Source: Rouxiella chamberiensis (GTDB taxonomy: Bacteria > Pseudomonadota > Gammaproteobacteria > Enterobacterales > Enterobacteriaceae). From it: 64,000 nucleotides of DNA. Below are positions 1-9,421 of this stretch, one piece after another. The stretch lies in assembly GCF_026967475.1 (NCBI RefSeq), contig NZ_CP114058.1, positions 1,922,001 through 1,986,000 of the forward strand, in the 5' to 3' direction. The number at the start of each line of letters is the position of its first letter. Positions within the stretch are counted from its first letter, which is position 1. Both the position numbers and the translations under genes were made by a program. The notes beneath the pieces are model-generated. The model did not search any database. It saw nothing but the letters and a program-made list of their open reading frames with translations, and was not told where the DNA came from.

Positions 1-144
1 TTCAGAGAACGAATCATAGGCCAGCTTTTCGGCCGGTGGATGGTTAGGGCTCTGCTTCTCACGCGGTGGCAGGTTCTTCAGGTTATCAACATGTTCGATA
101 ATCAGATCGATGTCTCTGATTAGTTCATCAAAATTCTTGGCCAC
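1..144 (-). CDS. N-terminus of an unrecognised protein (partial)
   Basis: A GTG start at 142-144 is preceded by an AAGGA ribosome binding site 7 nt upstream. The frame then stays open to the left edge, giving 48 visible residues. The peptide is acidic and amphipathic at first (AKNFDELIRDIDLIIEHVDN), then Pro- and Lys-rich. This suggests a helical N-terminal segment of a soluble protein. The ribosome binding site and the absence of stops support a real gene. I recognise no family, and the remainder lies outside the window. Confidence 0.45.
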   Translation of the reverse strand, partial: MAKNFDELIRDIDLIIEHVDNLKNLPPREKQSPNHPPAEKLAYDSFSE

Positions 145-237
145 TGATTTTCCTTCGCTCGGCGAAAGCAGAAGAATACCACTGCGGCAAGATGGCGAGA
201 AGTCGGCAAGGCGGGAAAGGTGAAATTTAAACGCAAA

Positions 238-265
238 GCGCCCGTCCACAAGCATGGACGGGCGC
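238..265 (-). terminator. GC-rich hairpin after the alcohol dehydrogenase gene
   Basis: A perfect 10-bp inverted repeat (GCGCCCGTCC / GGACGGGCGC) with an 8-nt loop lies about 35 nt past the stop of the minus-strand alcohol dehydrogenase gene. On that strand only a weak T-rich tail follows, so it may be a weak terminator or a 3' stabilising hairpin. Confidence 0.5.
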
Positions 266-298
266 AGTAAACGTCAAAACCCGAGGCGAACCTTGGTG

Positions 299-1357
299 TT
301 ATGCGTTTTTCAGTGATTCCATATCGATGACGAAACGGTATTTCACGTCGCTGTTCAGCATACGGGTGTAGGCTTCGTTGATTTGATCCATATTGATCAT
401 CTCGACGTCACAACCGATGTTGTTTTCGGCACAGAAATCCAGCATTTCCTGAGTCTCTGCGATACCGCCAATCAGGGAACCCACGAGGCTCTTGCGGCCA
501 CCGATCAGTTTACCTGCGTGAACGGCAGGCTCGACCGGCTCGATAAGCCCCACCAGAATGTGCACACCGTTGACTTTCAGCGTATCAAGGTACGGGTTCA
601 GGTCGTGCTGATGCGGAACGGTGTCGAGGATGAAGTCGAAATGGTTTTTAACGTCAGCCATTTGTTTTTCATCGGTAGACAGCACCACGTGGTTTGCACC
701 CAGGCGACGTGCTTCCTGCTCTTTACCGGCAGAGCGGGTAAACAGCGTAACGTCTGCGCCCATGGCGTGAGCAAATTTCAGACCCATGTGGCCCAGACCG
801 CCCAAACCTACGATAGCGACCTTGTGGCCCGGCTTCACGCCCCAATGCTTAAGCGGCGAGTACGTGGTGATACCGGCACACAGCAGCGGTGCCGCGGCCT
901 TGAAGTCCAGCGCTTCAGGGACGCGCAGCACGAACTTCTCGGACACCACGATTTGCTCGGAGTAGCCGCCGTAAGTCATCATGCCGTCGTGGCGATCCAG
1001 ACTGTTGTAAGTCATGGTCGGACCTTCTTCGCAGTACTGCTCGAGGTCGGCCTTGCAGGACGAGCACGCTTTGCAGGAATCCACCATACAGCCAACACCG
1101 ACGGAATCGCCGACCTTGAACTGGGTGACTTTGGCGCCGACGTGCGTGACATAGCCAATGATTTCGTGGCCCGGAACCAGAGGATAGACGCTCTGATGCC
1201 ATTCGTTACGTGCCTGGTGAATGTCTGAGTGACAAACGCCGCAATATTTGATGTCGATAACAACATCGGTATCACGCGGATCGCGACGTACGAAAGTGTG
1301 GGGTGCCAGTTCGGTCTCTGCGGACTGCGCGGCAAATCCTCGGACGTTAAGTGTCAT
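299..1357 (-). CDS. NAD(P)-dependent zinc alcohol dehydrogenase / aldehyde reductase (YahK/AdhA type)
   Basis: A cytoplasmic medium-chain dehydrogenase of 352 residues that interconverts alcohols and aldehydes with NAD(P)(H). Catalytic zinc ligands are C39 in CGVCHSD, the H64-E65 pair, and probably C160. The structural-zinc cysteines are C95, C98, C101 and C109. The Rossmann motif GLGGLG lies at 184-189. Length and motif order fit the YahK/cinnamyl-alcohol-dehydrogenase-like group, which reduces a broad range of aldehydes. The gene stands alone with about 210 bp of upstream noncoding sequence that should hold its promoter. The family call is secure; the natural substrate cannot be read from sequence. 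Confidence 0.9.
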   Translation of the reverse strand: MTLNVRGFAAQSAETELAPHTFVRRDPRDTDVVIDIKYCGVCHSDIHQARNEWHQSVYPLVPGHEIIGYVTHVGAKVTQFKVGDSVGVGCMVDSCKACSSCKADLEQYCEEGPTMTYNSLDRHDGMMTYGGYSEQIVVSEKFVLRVPEALDFKAAAPLLCAGITTYSPLKHWGVKPGHKVAIVGLGGLGHMGLKFAHAMGADVTLFTRSAGKEQEARRLGANHVVLSTDEKQMADVKNHFDFILDTVPHQHDLNPYLDTLKVNGVHILVGLIEPVEPAVHAGKLIGGRKSLVGSLIGGIAETQEMLDFCAENNIGCDVEMINMDQINEAYTRMLNSDVKYRFVIDMESLKNA

Positions 1358-1570
1358 CTGTTTTCTCCTGAGGGTTAACGAAAGAATTCGGGGTAGCGAT
1401 CCTCAGAGCGCCACCGGTGCAAAGTATGCAGGCAAACGTCGGAAAATCGTTATAACGATCCTCGCGAGTGCTTGCCTAAATCTGTTTTTTTCGGAATTTT
1501 GATTAAGCGCTGTGCAACCTGCAGCGCCTAATCAGGGGGAGGAAATCGAGCGGAAGCAAGACGCTGACCG

Positions 1571-2581
1571 CTAGATCAAACGGGCGGATTTCAGCTCACT
1601 TTTCAGATAGGCATAGTAGATAGGCGCGGCTACAACCCCGGGCAGGCCAAAGGCGGATTCGAAAATAAGCATCGCCAGCAGCACTTCCCACGACTTGGCA
1701 TTGATGCTCGTTCCTACAATTCGCGCATTCAGGAAATACTCGACCTTGTGAATGATAATCAGGTACGCCAGCACCAGCGCGCCGACCCAGAGGGATATAG
1801 ACAGCCCGACGATGCAGATAACCGTATTGGAAATCAGATTGCCCACCACCGGCAGCAAGCCGCAGACAAAGGTAAAGACCACCAGCGTTTTCGACAGCGG
1901 CAAATGAATGCCGAACAGCGGCAAAATGCCAAACAGAAATATGCCCGACAGCACCGTATTGATAAGCGAGATCTGGAACTGGGCAAACACCACGTTCCGG
2001 AAAGACTGACTCAGCAGTTTCATGCGCTGCATCAAATCGTTCTTGAGGGGCGCATGCTGGTCGTCGCCGACCTGCTTTTGCAGAGAAATGATGGCACCGA
2101 GAATCATGCCGACCAGCATCGTGACGAAGGTGTGCGCGGCATTTTTACCGGCGGTCTGGATCATTACTACGTGTTCGCGCATCCATTGAATAAATTCGCG
2201 CTGCAACTCTTCGAAGTTTTCGGGCAGATAATGCAGCATGACCGGTGAAAGACGGCTTTGTGCATCACTGAGCAGTTGACTGACCTTGATGTTGAACGCC
2301 TCGGGATTACGCATGTCGTGCAGCAGGAAAGAGACGATGCCCATGACCGCCAGAATAAGACCACCTACTACAATGGTACTGATGAGGGCGACCACCAGCC
2401 AGCGGGCGCGATCGCCCCGAATGACTTTCTGAAAATAGGGCGTCAGTCCGTTGACCAGTTCATAAACCACAAAACCGGCGATAAAACACCCCAGCAGATG
2501 GAGCGGCAAAACCAGAAACAATCCGCCAATGACAATCAGCAGACTAAACCAGCGAATTTGATGCGGTCTCATTATTTGCAT
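1571..2581 (-). CDS. AI-2E family transporter / PerM-YdiK-like permease
   Basis: An inner-membrane protein of the AI-2E transporter family (PerM, YdiK, TqsA relatives). The arrangement is typical: two hydrophobic segments near the N-terminus, a soluble stretch (about residues 95-150), then several membrane segments. The C-terminal part carries the family-like GLLPVVGNLISN and SAFGLPGVVAAPIYY regions. A longer frame begins at 2608, but AAGGA lies 7 nt before the ATG at 2581 (MQIMRPHQ), so I chose that start. It is a single gene, divergent from queH. Members move small molecules or ions out of the cell; no substrate can be assigned here. Confidence 0.8.
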   Translation of the reverse strand: MQIMRPHQIRWFSLLIVIGGLFLVLPLHLLGCFIAGFVVYELVNGLTPYFQKVIRGDRARWLVVALISTIVVGGLILAVMGIVSFLLHDMRNPEAFNIKVSQLLSDAQSRLSPVMLHYLPENFEELQREFIQWMREHVVMIQTAGKNAAHTFVTMLVGMILGAIISLQKQVGDDQHAPLKNDLMQRMKLLSQSFRNVVFAQFQISLINTVLSGIFLFGILPLFGIHLPLSKTLVVFTFVCGLLPVVGNLISNTVICIVGLSISLWVGALVLAYLIIIHKVEYFLNARIVGTSINAKSWEVLLAMLIFESAFGLPGVVAAPIYYAYLKSELKSARLI

Positions 2582-2778
2582 TGCTGCATCCTTACTTTTG
2601 ATCAACAAGCGGCGATCGTTGTGTTTCTACAGCGCGTTTTACCCGTTTCGGCCGTTAAGACATCGGCTTACTTCCATCATAGCACCGAAGTATCAACGGC
2701 ATAGAAAAGCACGAGTCTTTGACAGGAGATTTTGCTTCCCTATCATAACGAGAGCAATGTGAACTGACAGGCCCAATC

Positions 2779-3437
2779 ATGAACGATTTAGTACGCGACA
2801 AACTCGCCCTACCCGATGGGCACAACAAATTATTGCTGCACTCCTGCTGCGCGCCTGTTCCGGTGAGGTGATGGAGGCGATTCAGGCCTCGGGCATCGAG
2901 TATGCGATATTTTTCTACAATCCCAATATTCATCCGCAAAAAGAGTATCTGCTGCGCAAAGAGGAAAATATCCGCTTTGCCGAACAGCACAATATTCCCT
3001 TTATCGATGCCGATTACGACACCGATAACTGGTTCGAACGCGCGCGCGGGATGGAAAAAGAGCCGGAGCGCGGCATTCGCTGCACCATGTGTTTCGACAT
3101 GCGTTTCGAACGCACCGCGCTCTATGCGTTCGAGCATGGCTACACGGCCATTTCAAGCTCGCTTGGCATTTCGCGCTGGAAGGACATGCAGCAGATCAAC
3201 GGTTGCGGCCATCGCTCGGCGGCGCCTTATCCTGGCATGGTGTACTGGGACTATAACTGGCGCAAAAAGGGCGGCGCGGCGCGGATGGTCGAAATCAGCA
3301 AACGCGAGCACTTTTACCAGCAGGAATATTGCGGCTGCGTGTATTCCCTGCGTGACACCAACCTGCATCGCAAGGCGCAGGGTCGTCCGTTAATTAAACT
3401 CGGCGTAAAATATTACGGCGACGAAGACGACGAATAA
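2779..3437 (+). CDS. queH: Epoxyqueuosine reductase QueH, interrupted by a frameshift
   Basis: QueH (DUF208) carries out the last step of queuosine tRNA modification, reducing epoxyqueuosine to queuosine. It is a non-orthologous replacement for QueG. The ATG at 2779 starts MNDLVRDKL and leads into the cysteine motif LLHSCCAP, after which the frame breaks near 2852. Adding one base there gives the expected [13 protein letters not shown] and joins the 189-residue remainder. That part holds FFYNPNIHP, the RCTMCF cysteine pair, [12 protein letters not shown] and the C-terminal [12 protein letters not shown]. The conserved cysteines bind an iron-sulfur cluster or metal. With the frame restored the protein has about 219 residues. 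It is probably intact in the organism if the indel is a sequencing error. Confidence 0.85.
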
Positions 3438-3455
3438 CCGGCAATATCCTTTCAA

Positions 3456-3477
3456 TAGCCCGATTTTCATCGGGCTA
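3456..3477 (+). terminator. Putative terminator after queH
   Basis: A 7-bp stem (TAGCCCG / CGGGCTA) with an 8-nt AT-rich loop lies 18 nt past the queH stop. The following sequence is only moderately T-rich, so this is a plausible but not strong intrinsic terminator. Confidence 0.55.
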
Positions 3478-3697
3478 ATCTCTTAAGCTTTATCCCGCTC
3501 ACATTTTCCACCTCGCCGCTTTTTTCTACCACATTCAAACTTGCTTAACGCGCTCGTGCTTGGTACTTTCCGACTCTGGCATTTCTTATGCTTTTCGTAC
3601 TAATCCGACTTATAAAAAATATATACCTATAAATCAAAGCAATACATAAGAACATCACAACGTCACACGTCTATTTTTGAACAACAGGGGTAATACT

Positions 3698-4387
3698 ATG
3701 TGGGTATTGATTGGCATTCCGATCGTCGTGATCGGCTTTGCGTTGCGGTTCAATCCGCTGCTCGTCGTCACTATCGCCGGGATTTCAACCGGCCTGGCGG
3801 GCGGTATGCAGACGGTCGAGATTGTCGGCGCGTTCGGTAAAGCGTTTATTGATAACCGCTACATGGGCCTGATTTGGCTGACGCTGCCTGTCATCGCGAT
3901 TCTGGAACGCAGCGGCTTAAGAGAACAGGCGCAGCATCTGATTTCCAAAATTCACGCTGCCACCACCGGTCGCGTATTGATGCTCTACTTCTTTATTCGT
4001 CAGATGACTGCCGCACTGGGCCTGACGTCACTTGGCGGACACGCGCAGATGGTCCGCCCGCTTATTGCCCCGATGGCCGAAGCCGCAGCGGTAAGCAAAT
4101 ACGGTGACTTACCGGCCGAGGTGCGCCAGAAAATTCGCGCCAATGCCGCGGCCGTCGATAACATCGCCGTATTCTTCGGCGAAGACATCTTTATTGCAGT
4201 GCAGTCGATTTTGTTGATTAAAGGTTTCCTCGACCAGAACGGCGTCTTTGTCGAACCTTTGCAGCTTTCCGTATGGGCTATTCCGACGGCCATCGCCGCG
4301 CTGATTATTCATTTCTTCCGTTTATGGTTGCTCGACCGCTCTCTGGCCAAACGTTTTGATGCACAATGGGCGGAGGCGGCAAAATGA
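3698..4387 (+). CDS. DUF969 family membrane protein
   Basis: A membrane protein of about 229 residues with hydrophobic segments near the N-terminus (WVLIGIPIVVIGFALRF), in the middle and at the C-terminus. A central polar stretch contains ALGLTSLGGHAQMVRPL. AGGGG precedes the ATG at 3698, which is better than the upstream in-frame TTG at 3677. The stop overlaps the next start as ATGA, so it is translationally coupled to the DUF979 gene. DUF969 and DUF979 proteins always occur as a pair and look like the two membrane subunits of one permease, but no substrate is established. The third gene, DUF2891, completes the operon. Confidence 0.85.
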   Translation: MWVLIGIPIVVIGFALRFNPLLVVTIAGISTGLAGGMQTVEIVGAFGKAFIDNRYMGLIWLTLPVIAILERSGLREQAQHLISKIHAATTGRVLMLYFFIRQMTAALGLTSLGGHAQMVRPLIAPMAEAAAVSKYGDLPAEVRQKIRANAAAVDNIAVFFGEDIFIAVQSILLIKGFLDQNGVFVEPLQLSVWAIPTAIAALIIHFFRLWLLDRSLAKRFDAQWAEAAK

Positions 4388-5335
4388 TTACCCTTAATAC
4401 CGTTTATATCCTCGCGGGCCTGCTGTTTGCCGCGTTTGCCCTTTTCAACCTTGGCGATAAAACCAATCCCAAGCGCGTAATCAATGCCTTGGTTCTGGGG
4501 AATCTACGCCCTTACCTTCCTGATTGGTACGCAATTGCCGCATTTTGTGACCGGCTGTATGGCGATTCTGCTGGCCGTTATTGCCGGTACGGGCCAACTG
4601 GGCAAAGGTAAACACGATGCCAGCCAGCCGGAAATCAAGGCCCGGCGCGAAGCCAATGCCAAACGTTTTGGCAACAAACTGTTTATTCCGGCCCTGCTTA
4701 TTCCACTCGTGACCCTGATAGGCACCCTTACGCTGAAATATACGCCGCTTGTGGAAACCAAAAATGTCACGCTGATTTCCCTGGTGCTCGGCACCGTTGT
4801 GGCCTTTATCGTGGCGCTGGTGATGCTGCGCGACTCGCCGTTAAAAGCGATTAAAGCAGGTGGACACACGATGGATACGGTTGGCTGGGCGGCGATTCTG
4901 CCGCAAATGCTGGCCGCGCTGGGCGGACTGTTTGCGCTGGCGGGCGTGGGAACCGTGGTTGCTGACTTGGTGAAAGACATCATTCCGATGGGATCGCCGC
5001 TGGCCATTTGCATCGCTTATACTTTCGGCATGGCACTGTTTACCATGATCATGGGCAACGGCTTCGCGGCCTTCCCCGTAATGACCGCCGGTATCGGTTT
5101 ACCGCTTATCTTCCATCAACTGGGCGGCAACCCGGCAATTATGGGCGCTATCGGCATGTTGTCGGGCTTCTGTGGAACCCTGATGACGCCAATGGCCGCC
5201 AACTTCAATATTGTTCCCGCCGCGCTGCTTGAGCTTAAAGATAAATATGGCGTCATCAAAGCGCAGGCCATGACGGGCATCTTGTTGTTGCTGGTCAACA
5301 CTGCATTCCTGTATTTCTTTGTGTTCCGTTTCTAA
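4384..5335 (+). CDS. DUF979 family membrane protein, interrupted by a frameshift
   Basis: Partner of the preceding DUF969 protein. The start overlaps that gene's stop (ATGA at 4384). The opening frame encodes a hydrophobic N-terminus (TVYILAGLLFAAFALFNLGD) and loses frame near 4484. The conserved continuation FWGIYALTFLIG runs in another frame to 5335. The downstream part has repeated membrane segments and a C-terminal GMLSGFCGTLMTPMAANFN motif resembling the substrate-binding helices of secondary transporters. With the frame restored it is about 316 residues. A transporter role is inferred from topology and the obligate pairing. Confidence 0.8.
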
Positions 5336-5356
5336 CGGTGCGCCAAAGGAGAAATT

Positions 5357-6382
5357 ATGTCGAGCTCGGAAAGCCCTATGCAATTGACGCCAGAAATGGC
5401 GTCACGCTTCGCCTCGCTGGCGTTGAATCATTTAACTCGTGAATACCCGAACAAGCTGACCCATGCGCTTGCCGGGCCGGAAGATGTTCAAGGCCCGCGC
5501 GCGCTGCATCCTATTTTTTATGGCAGTTATGACTGGCACTCCTGCGTGCATGGCTACTGGCTGCTGCTGCGCCTGCTTGGGCGGTATCCGGCATTGCCCG
5601 AAGCCGACGCGATTATCGCCGTGGTCTCCACGCATTTCACGCCGGAAAATGTGGCGGGCGAGATGCGCTATCTTCAGCAAAAGCAGCACAGCGGTTTCGA
5701 ACGCCCTTATGGTTGGGCCTGGTTCCTGGCACTGATTCAGCAACTGGAAGCCCTGCCCTTGCCGCAGGCGGCGCAATGGGTGAAAACGTTGTCGCCGATG
5801 ACGGAATTTTTCGTCAAAAGTTTCTGCGAGTTTCTGCCTAAAGCGACCTATCCCCTGCGCGTCGGGACCCATTTCAATACCGCCTTCGCGCTGGCGTTGA
5901 CGTTGGACTATGCCCGAAGCGCGTCGCGCAACAAGCTCGCCTCGCTGATTGAAGAGACGGCGCTACGCTGGCATCTTGAAGACGTGAACTGTCAGGCCTG
6001 GGAACCGGGCGGTGACGAGTTCCTGTCGCCTTCCTTAATGGAGGCTGAATTGATGCGTCGCGTGCTGCCGCCACAGGCATTTGTGACCTGGTTTGGCCGC
6101 TTTCTGCCGCAGTTGGCGCACGGTAAACCCGAGACTCTGTTTACACCGGCGACCGTCACGGACAGAACCGATGGCAAAATTGGTCATCTGGATGGATTGA
6201 ATCTGAGTCGGGCGTGGTGTCAGCGGTCACTGGCGGCCGCCCTGCCCGCGGGCGATCCGCGGGTTTTGCTGCTCCAGACTGCCGCTGACAGTCATTTGCA
6301 TAGCGCTCTCGATCATCTCGACAGCGACTATACCGGTGAGCACTGGCTCGCGACCTTTGCCCTGCTGGCGCTCGAAGCCTAA
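5357..6382 (+). CDS. DUF2891 family protein
   Basis: A soluble protein of 341 residues without a signal peptide, starting 7 nt after GGAG. It is the third gene of the DUF969-DUF979-DUF2891 operon. Conserved-looking aromatic and histidine clusters include FYGSYDWHSCVHGYW (about 50-65), RPYGWAWFLAL (about 115) and GTHFNTAFAL (about 170). The overall helix-rich pattern recalls alpha/alpha-barrel glycosidase-like or thioredoxin-domain proteins. The His/Trp-rich motifs suggest an enzyme active site acting on whatever the membrane pair imports. No function is established; only the family call is firm. Confidence 0.85.
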   Translation: MSSSESPMQLTPEMASRFASLALNHLTREYPNKLTHALAGPEDVQGPRALHPIFYGSYDWHSCVHGYWLLLRLLGRYPALPEADAIIAVVSTHFTPENVAGEMRYLQQKQHSGFERPYGWAWFLALIQQLEALPLPQAAQWVKTLSPMTEFFVKSFCEFLPKATYPLRVGTHFNTAFALALTLDYARSASRNKLASLIEETALRWHLEDVNCQAWEPGGDEFLSPSLMEAELMRRVLPPQAFVTWFGRFLPQLAHGKPETLFTPATVTDRTDGKIGHLDGLNLSRAWCQRSLAAALPAGDPRVLLLQTAADSHLHSALDHLDSDYTGEHWLATFALLALEA

Positions 6383-6421
6383 ACGACCTCCTGTCGCAGC
6401 GCAGCGTGCGTTGCGACAGCG

Positions 6422-7211
6422 TTAGCGGATAATCCCGCGCACTGAACGTGCAAAGAAGTGCTCATAACAGCCCAGCAGCGGATATTCCTGCTGCAAGCGG
6501 GCAATCTCTTCTCTCACCACTTCCAGCGCCTCTGCGCAGTGATACAAACGTTGATAAAGCGAATGGATAATTTTACGCAGAATGTCCTCTTCAACGCGCT
6601 GTATCAAGGCATGTTCATGAATGCCAACGGGTTTGCAGCGATTCCCCTGCACACAGACAAACGGCGGGATATCCTGCACTACGCAGGATTGAGCCAGAAT
6701 TTTCGCACCCAGACCCAAAATGCAGAACTGATGCACCGCCGACTGCGCGCCAAGTTCGACGTTATCGTCAACCTCGACGTGCCCTGCCAATATGCTATGG
6801 ATACCGAATCGCACGGAATTGCCGACGACGCAGTCATGGCCGATATGGACCTTGTCATGAAAAACATTGTTATCGCCTATCTGCGTAATGCCGGTGCCTT
6901 GCAGCGTACCTCGATGAAGCGTGGCGTATTGACCAATATGATTACAATCGCCTATCACCAGACGTGTGGGTTCTCCGGCATATTTAAGGTCTTGATTGAT
7001 TTCACCGATCGAACAGAATCGCTCTATAAGGTTGTGTTTTCCGATGCGGGTGTGGCCGTTGATAACCGTGTGAGAGGCGATTTCCGTGCCCTCGCCGATA
7101 TCCACATCTTTTTGAATCAGACAGAAACGGCCCGATGCGCACGTTCGCACCAATGCGCGCGCCGTGTTCAATAATACTGTTTTTGGCAATTGTTGCAGAA
7201 GGATGAATCAC
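6422..7211 (-). CDS. LpxA-like acyltransferase paralogue, interrupted by a frameshift
   Basis: Left-handed beta-helix acyltransferase related to LpxA, the acyl-ACP–UDP-GlcNAc O-acyltransferase that starts lipid A synthesis. The true N-terminus MIHPSATIAKNSIIEHGA starts at 7211 and runs in one frame to about 7130. A small indel then moves the rest (FCLIQKDVDIGEGTEI onward) into another frame. Hexapeptide repeats fill about residues 1-190. LpxA-like motifs include INQDLKYAGEPTR and SAVHQFCILG, where His is catalytic in LpxA. The C-terminal helical part diverges from canonical LpxA. The gene lies outside any lpxD-fabZ-lpxA-lpxB cluster, so it is probably a second copy with changed specificity rather than the housekeeping enzyme. 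Confidence 0.75.
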
Positions 7212-8017
7212 GTAGAAGAATCTCCGGATGAGGCATAGGTTCAGGAAAAACCTTTAAGCCCATCCCGCCGACAGCATAAAGAAAAAAGTGCGCCAACCCA
7301 GCAGCATTTAATTTATATATTATTTGAACCTTCCCGCAGAGTTTGACTCTATGGTGAAGCTCTGGTTTTTTATCGATTGCATAAATGTGATTTATTTTTG
7401 GATTCGACACTTATCACAATGGCAGAAAATAATAGTTGAGCCACCTCAAAAAATCCGCTTAATCTTCTTCGGTTACTTCGCATTTCTCTACCGCCGACCT
7501 TCAAGGCTTCGAAAGTTAAATATCATTAGCCATTCTTGAGAATTTATACCTTCCACTCATTTATTCTCGATATATTACAACTCCTTAAAGAAAGCACCCC
7601 CTTCAATTTGTTTTAATAAATTAATAAAACCCCAAACAATCAAAAGCTAAAAAACAAAATACCATTGCATTCAATACATTACAAAGCAAAGCCATCTTTA
7701 ATCTCTTTATTTCGTATTGTTACGCGGTTTTTTGGCAAAGGCCTCCCGGCGAAAACAGAAAAAATAAAAAAATAAAAATGCCGTTAACTTTTCCTTCTCA
7801 AATTAATTGCACCCCTTACACCGCCACTATTATTTAACAAGCTTTACAGCGGGTTAATAAAATCATGAGGATTAAATTAACTTAACTTGCACACTAATAA
7901 ATATCACGCAACTTTAATTAATTGATATTGTGCATGTTTTAAAGATTATTATTTGCTTGATGAATTTAGGATTAAAGCTATATCTATTTAACCTTCATTA
8001 TTTTTTGGAAAACGCGT
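7212..8017. other. AT-rich intergenic region upstream of the antiporter gene
   Basis: About 800 bp of strongly AT-rich sequence with no convincing gene. It separates the minus-strand lpxA-like gene from the plus-strand antiporter–decarboxylase operon. It must hold both promoters and, by analogy with cad/adi/spe systems, probably acid-response control sites. I see no CadC-like regulator gene, leader peptide or strong hairpin. Confidence 0.5.
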
Positions 8018-9419
8018 ATGCCAGCCGCAAAAAAGATGACCGTGGTACAACTCACCATGCTAACCGCAGTAAATATGTTAGGGTCAGGAATTGTGTTATT
8101 GCCGACCAAGCTTGCGGAAGTCGGCGCTATCTCGATTTTATCGTGGCTTATTACGGCAACAGGTTCGCTGGCGCTGGCCTATGCATTCGCCCGCTGCGGC
8201 ATGCTGAGCCGTAAAACGGGCGGTATGGGCGGTTATGCCGAATATACCTTTGGCAAGGGTGGGAATTATATTACCAACTATACCTACGGCGTTTCCCTGC
8301 TCATCGCCAATGTCGCCATCAGCATTACGGCCGTCGGCTATATCGAAGAACTGTTCCATATTCACCTAAGCAGTCTCCAGGTGGGGTTAGCCACCATTGC
8401 GCTGCTATGGATTACCACGGTTCGCCAATTTCGGCGGCGCGAGTATTACGGGCAAAATCGGCGCCGTGACCGTATGGGGAGTCATAGCCCCCGTCGTCAT
8501 TGTCTCGACCGTCGGATGGTTCTGGTTCGACAGCAGCGTTTACGCCGCAGGCTGGAACCCGCATAACCGAGGATGGATAGATGCCGCGGGCGCGTCCGTC
8601 GCCATTACGCTTTGGGCATTTCTAGGGCTGGAATCGGCCTGCGCCAATACGGATGCCGTTGAAAATCCCGAGAAAAACGTGCCTATTGCCGTCTTGGGCG
8701 GCACCCTCGGCGCAGCGGTTATCTATATCGTTTCTACCAATGTCATCGCCGGTATTGTCGCCAATCCTGAACTGGCCGCCTCGACCGCGCCGTTTGGACT
8801 GGTGTTTGCCAAGATGTTTACCCCATTTGTGGGTGACGCGGTAATGGCATTGATGGTCATTGCCTGTATCGGATCGTTGCTTGGATGGCAATTCACTATC
8901 GCCCAGGTATTCAAAAGCTCTGCCGACACGGGTTATTTTTTGCCGATTTTCGCCAGAGCCAACAAGGCCGGAACCCCGATTGTCGGCATGCTCATTCTTC
9001 TGGCCGGTCAAACCGCCCTCGGATTGCTCACCATCAGCCCCGACCTGACCAAGCAGTTCGATACGCTGGTCAATCTCGCCGTGGTCACCAATCTCGTTCC
9101 TTACATCCTGTCCATGGCAGCCCTGATGACGATGCAAAAAGTGTCTCATGTCCCGCCGGGCAAGGCGCTGGTCAGCAACATCATCGCCTGGATAGCCGCA
9201 GCCTACAGCTATCTGGCGCTGTACAGTTCCGGCGAACAGGCCTTGATGCTGGGCGGCGTGGCGACCATTTTCGGCTATACCCTGTTCGGCTTCGTCAATA
9301 ACCGGCTTATCCGTCTCGAAGAACACAACAACAGCGTGCCGGTACAAACGGTGAGTGCGCAACACTTGTCGGAAAAACCTATCCCCGTGAATTCTGTGCA
9401 AATGACTAAGAGGTCTTGA
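8018..9419 (+). CDS. potE: PotE-type amino acid:polyamine antiporter, interrupted by a frameshift
   Basis: Inner-membrane APC-family antiporter that exchanges an external amino acid for the amine made from it by decarboxylation, consuming protons. It matches E. coli PotE almost throughout: VNMLGSGIVLLPTKLAEVG, GGMGGYAEYTFGKGGN, ESACANTDAVENPE, LGWQFTIAQVFKSS and NLAVVTNLVPYILSMAALM. One extra base near 8423, where PotE-like sequence reads VANFGGASITG, splits it into two frames. Restored length is about 467 residues. The stop is 2 nt before the decarboxylase start, so the two are one operon. PotE relatives carry putrescine/ornithine, but the partner decarboxylase is not SpeF-like, so the true substrate pair is uncertain. 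Confidence 0.85.
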
Positions 9420-9421
9420 AA

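Noticed and set aside
383..1228. 281-residue open frame on the plus strand
   Set aside because: Antisense shadow of the zinc alcohol dehydrogenase, which has all its family motifs; the shadow has none.
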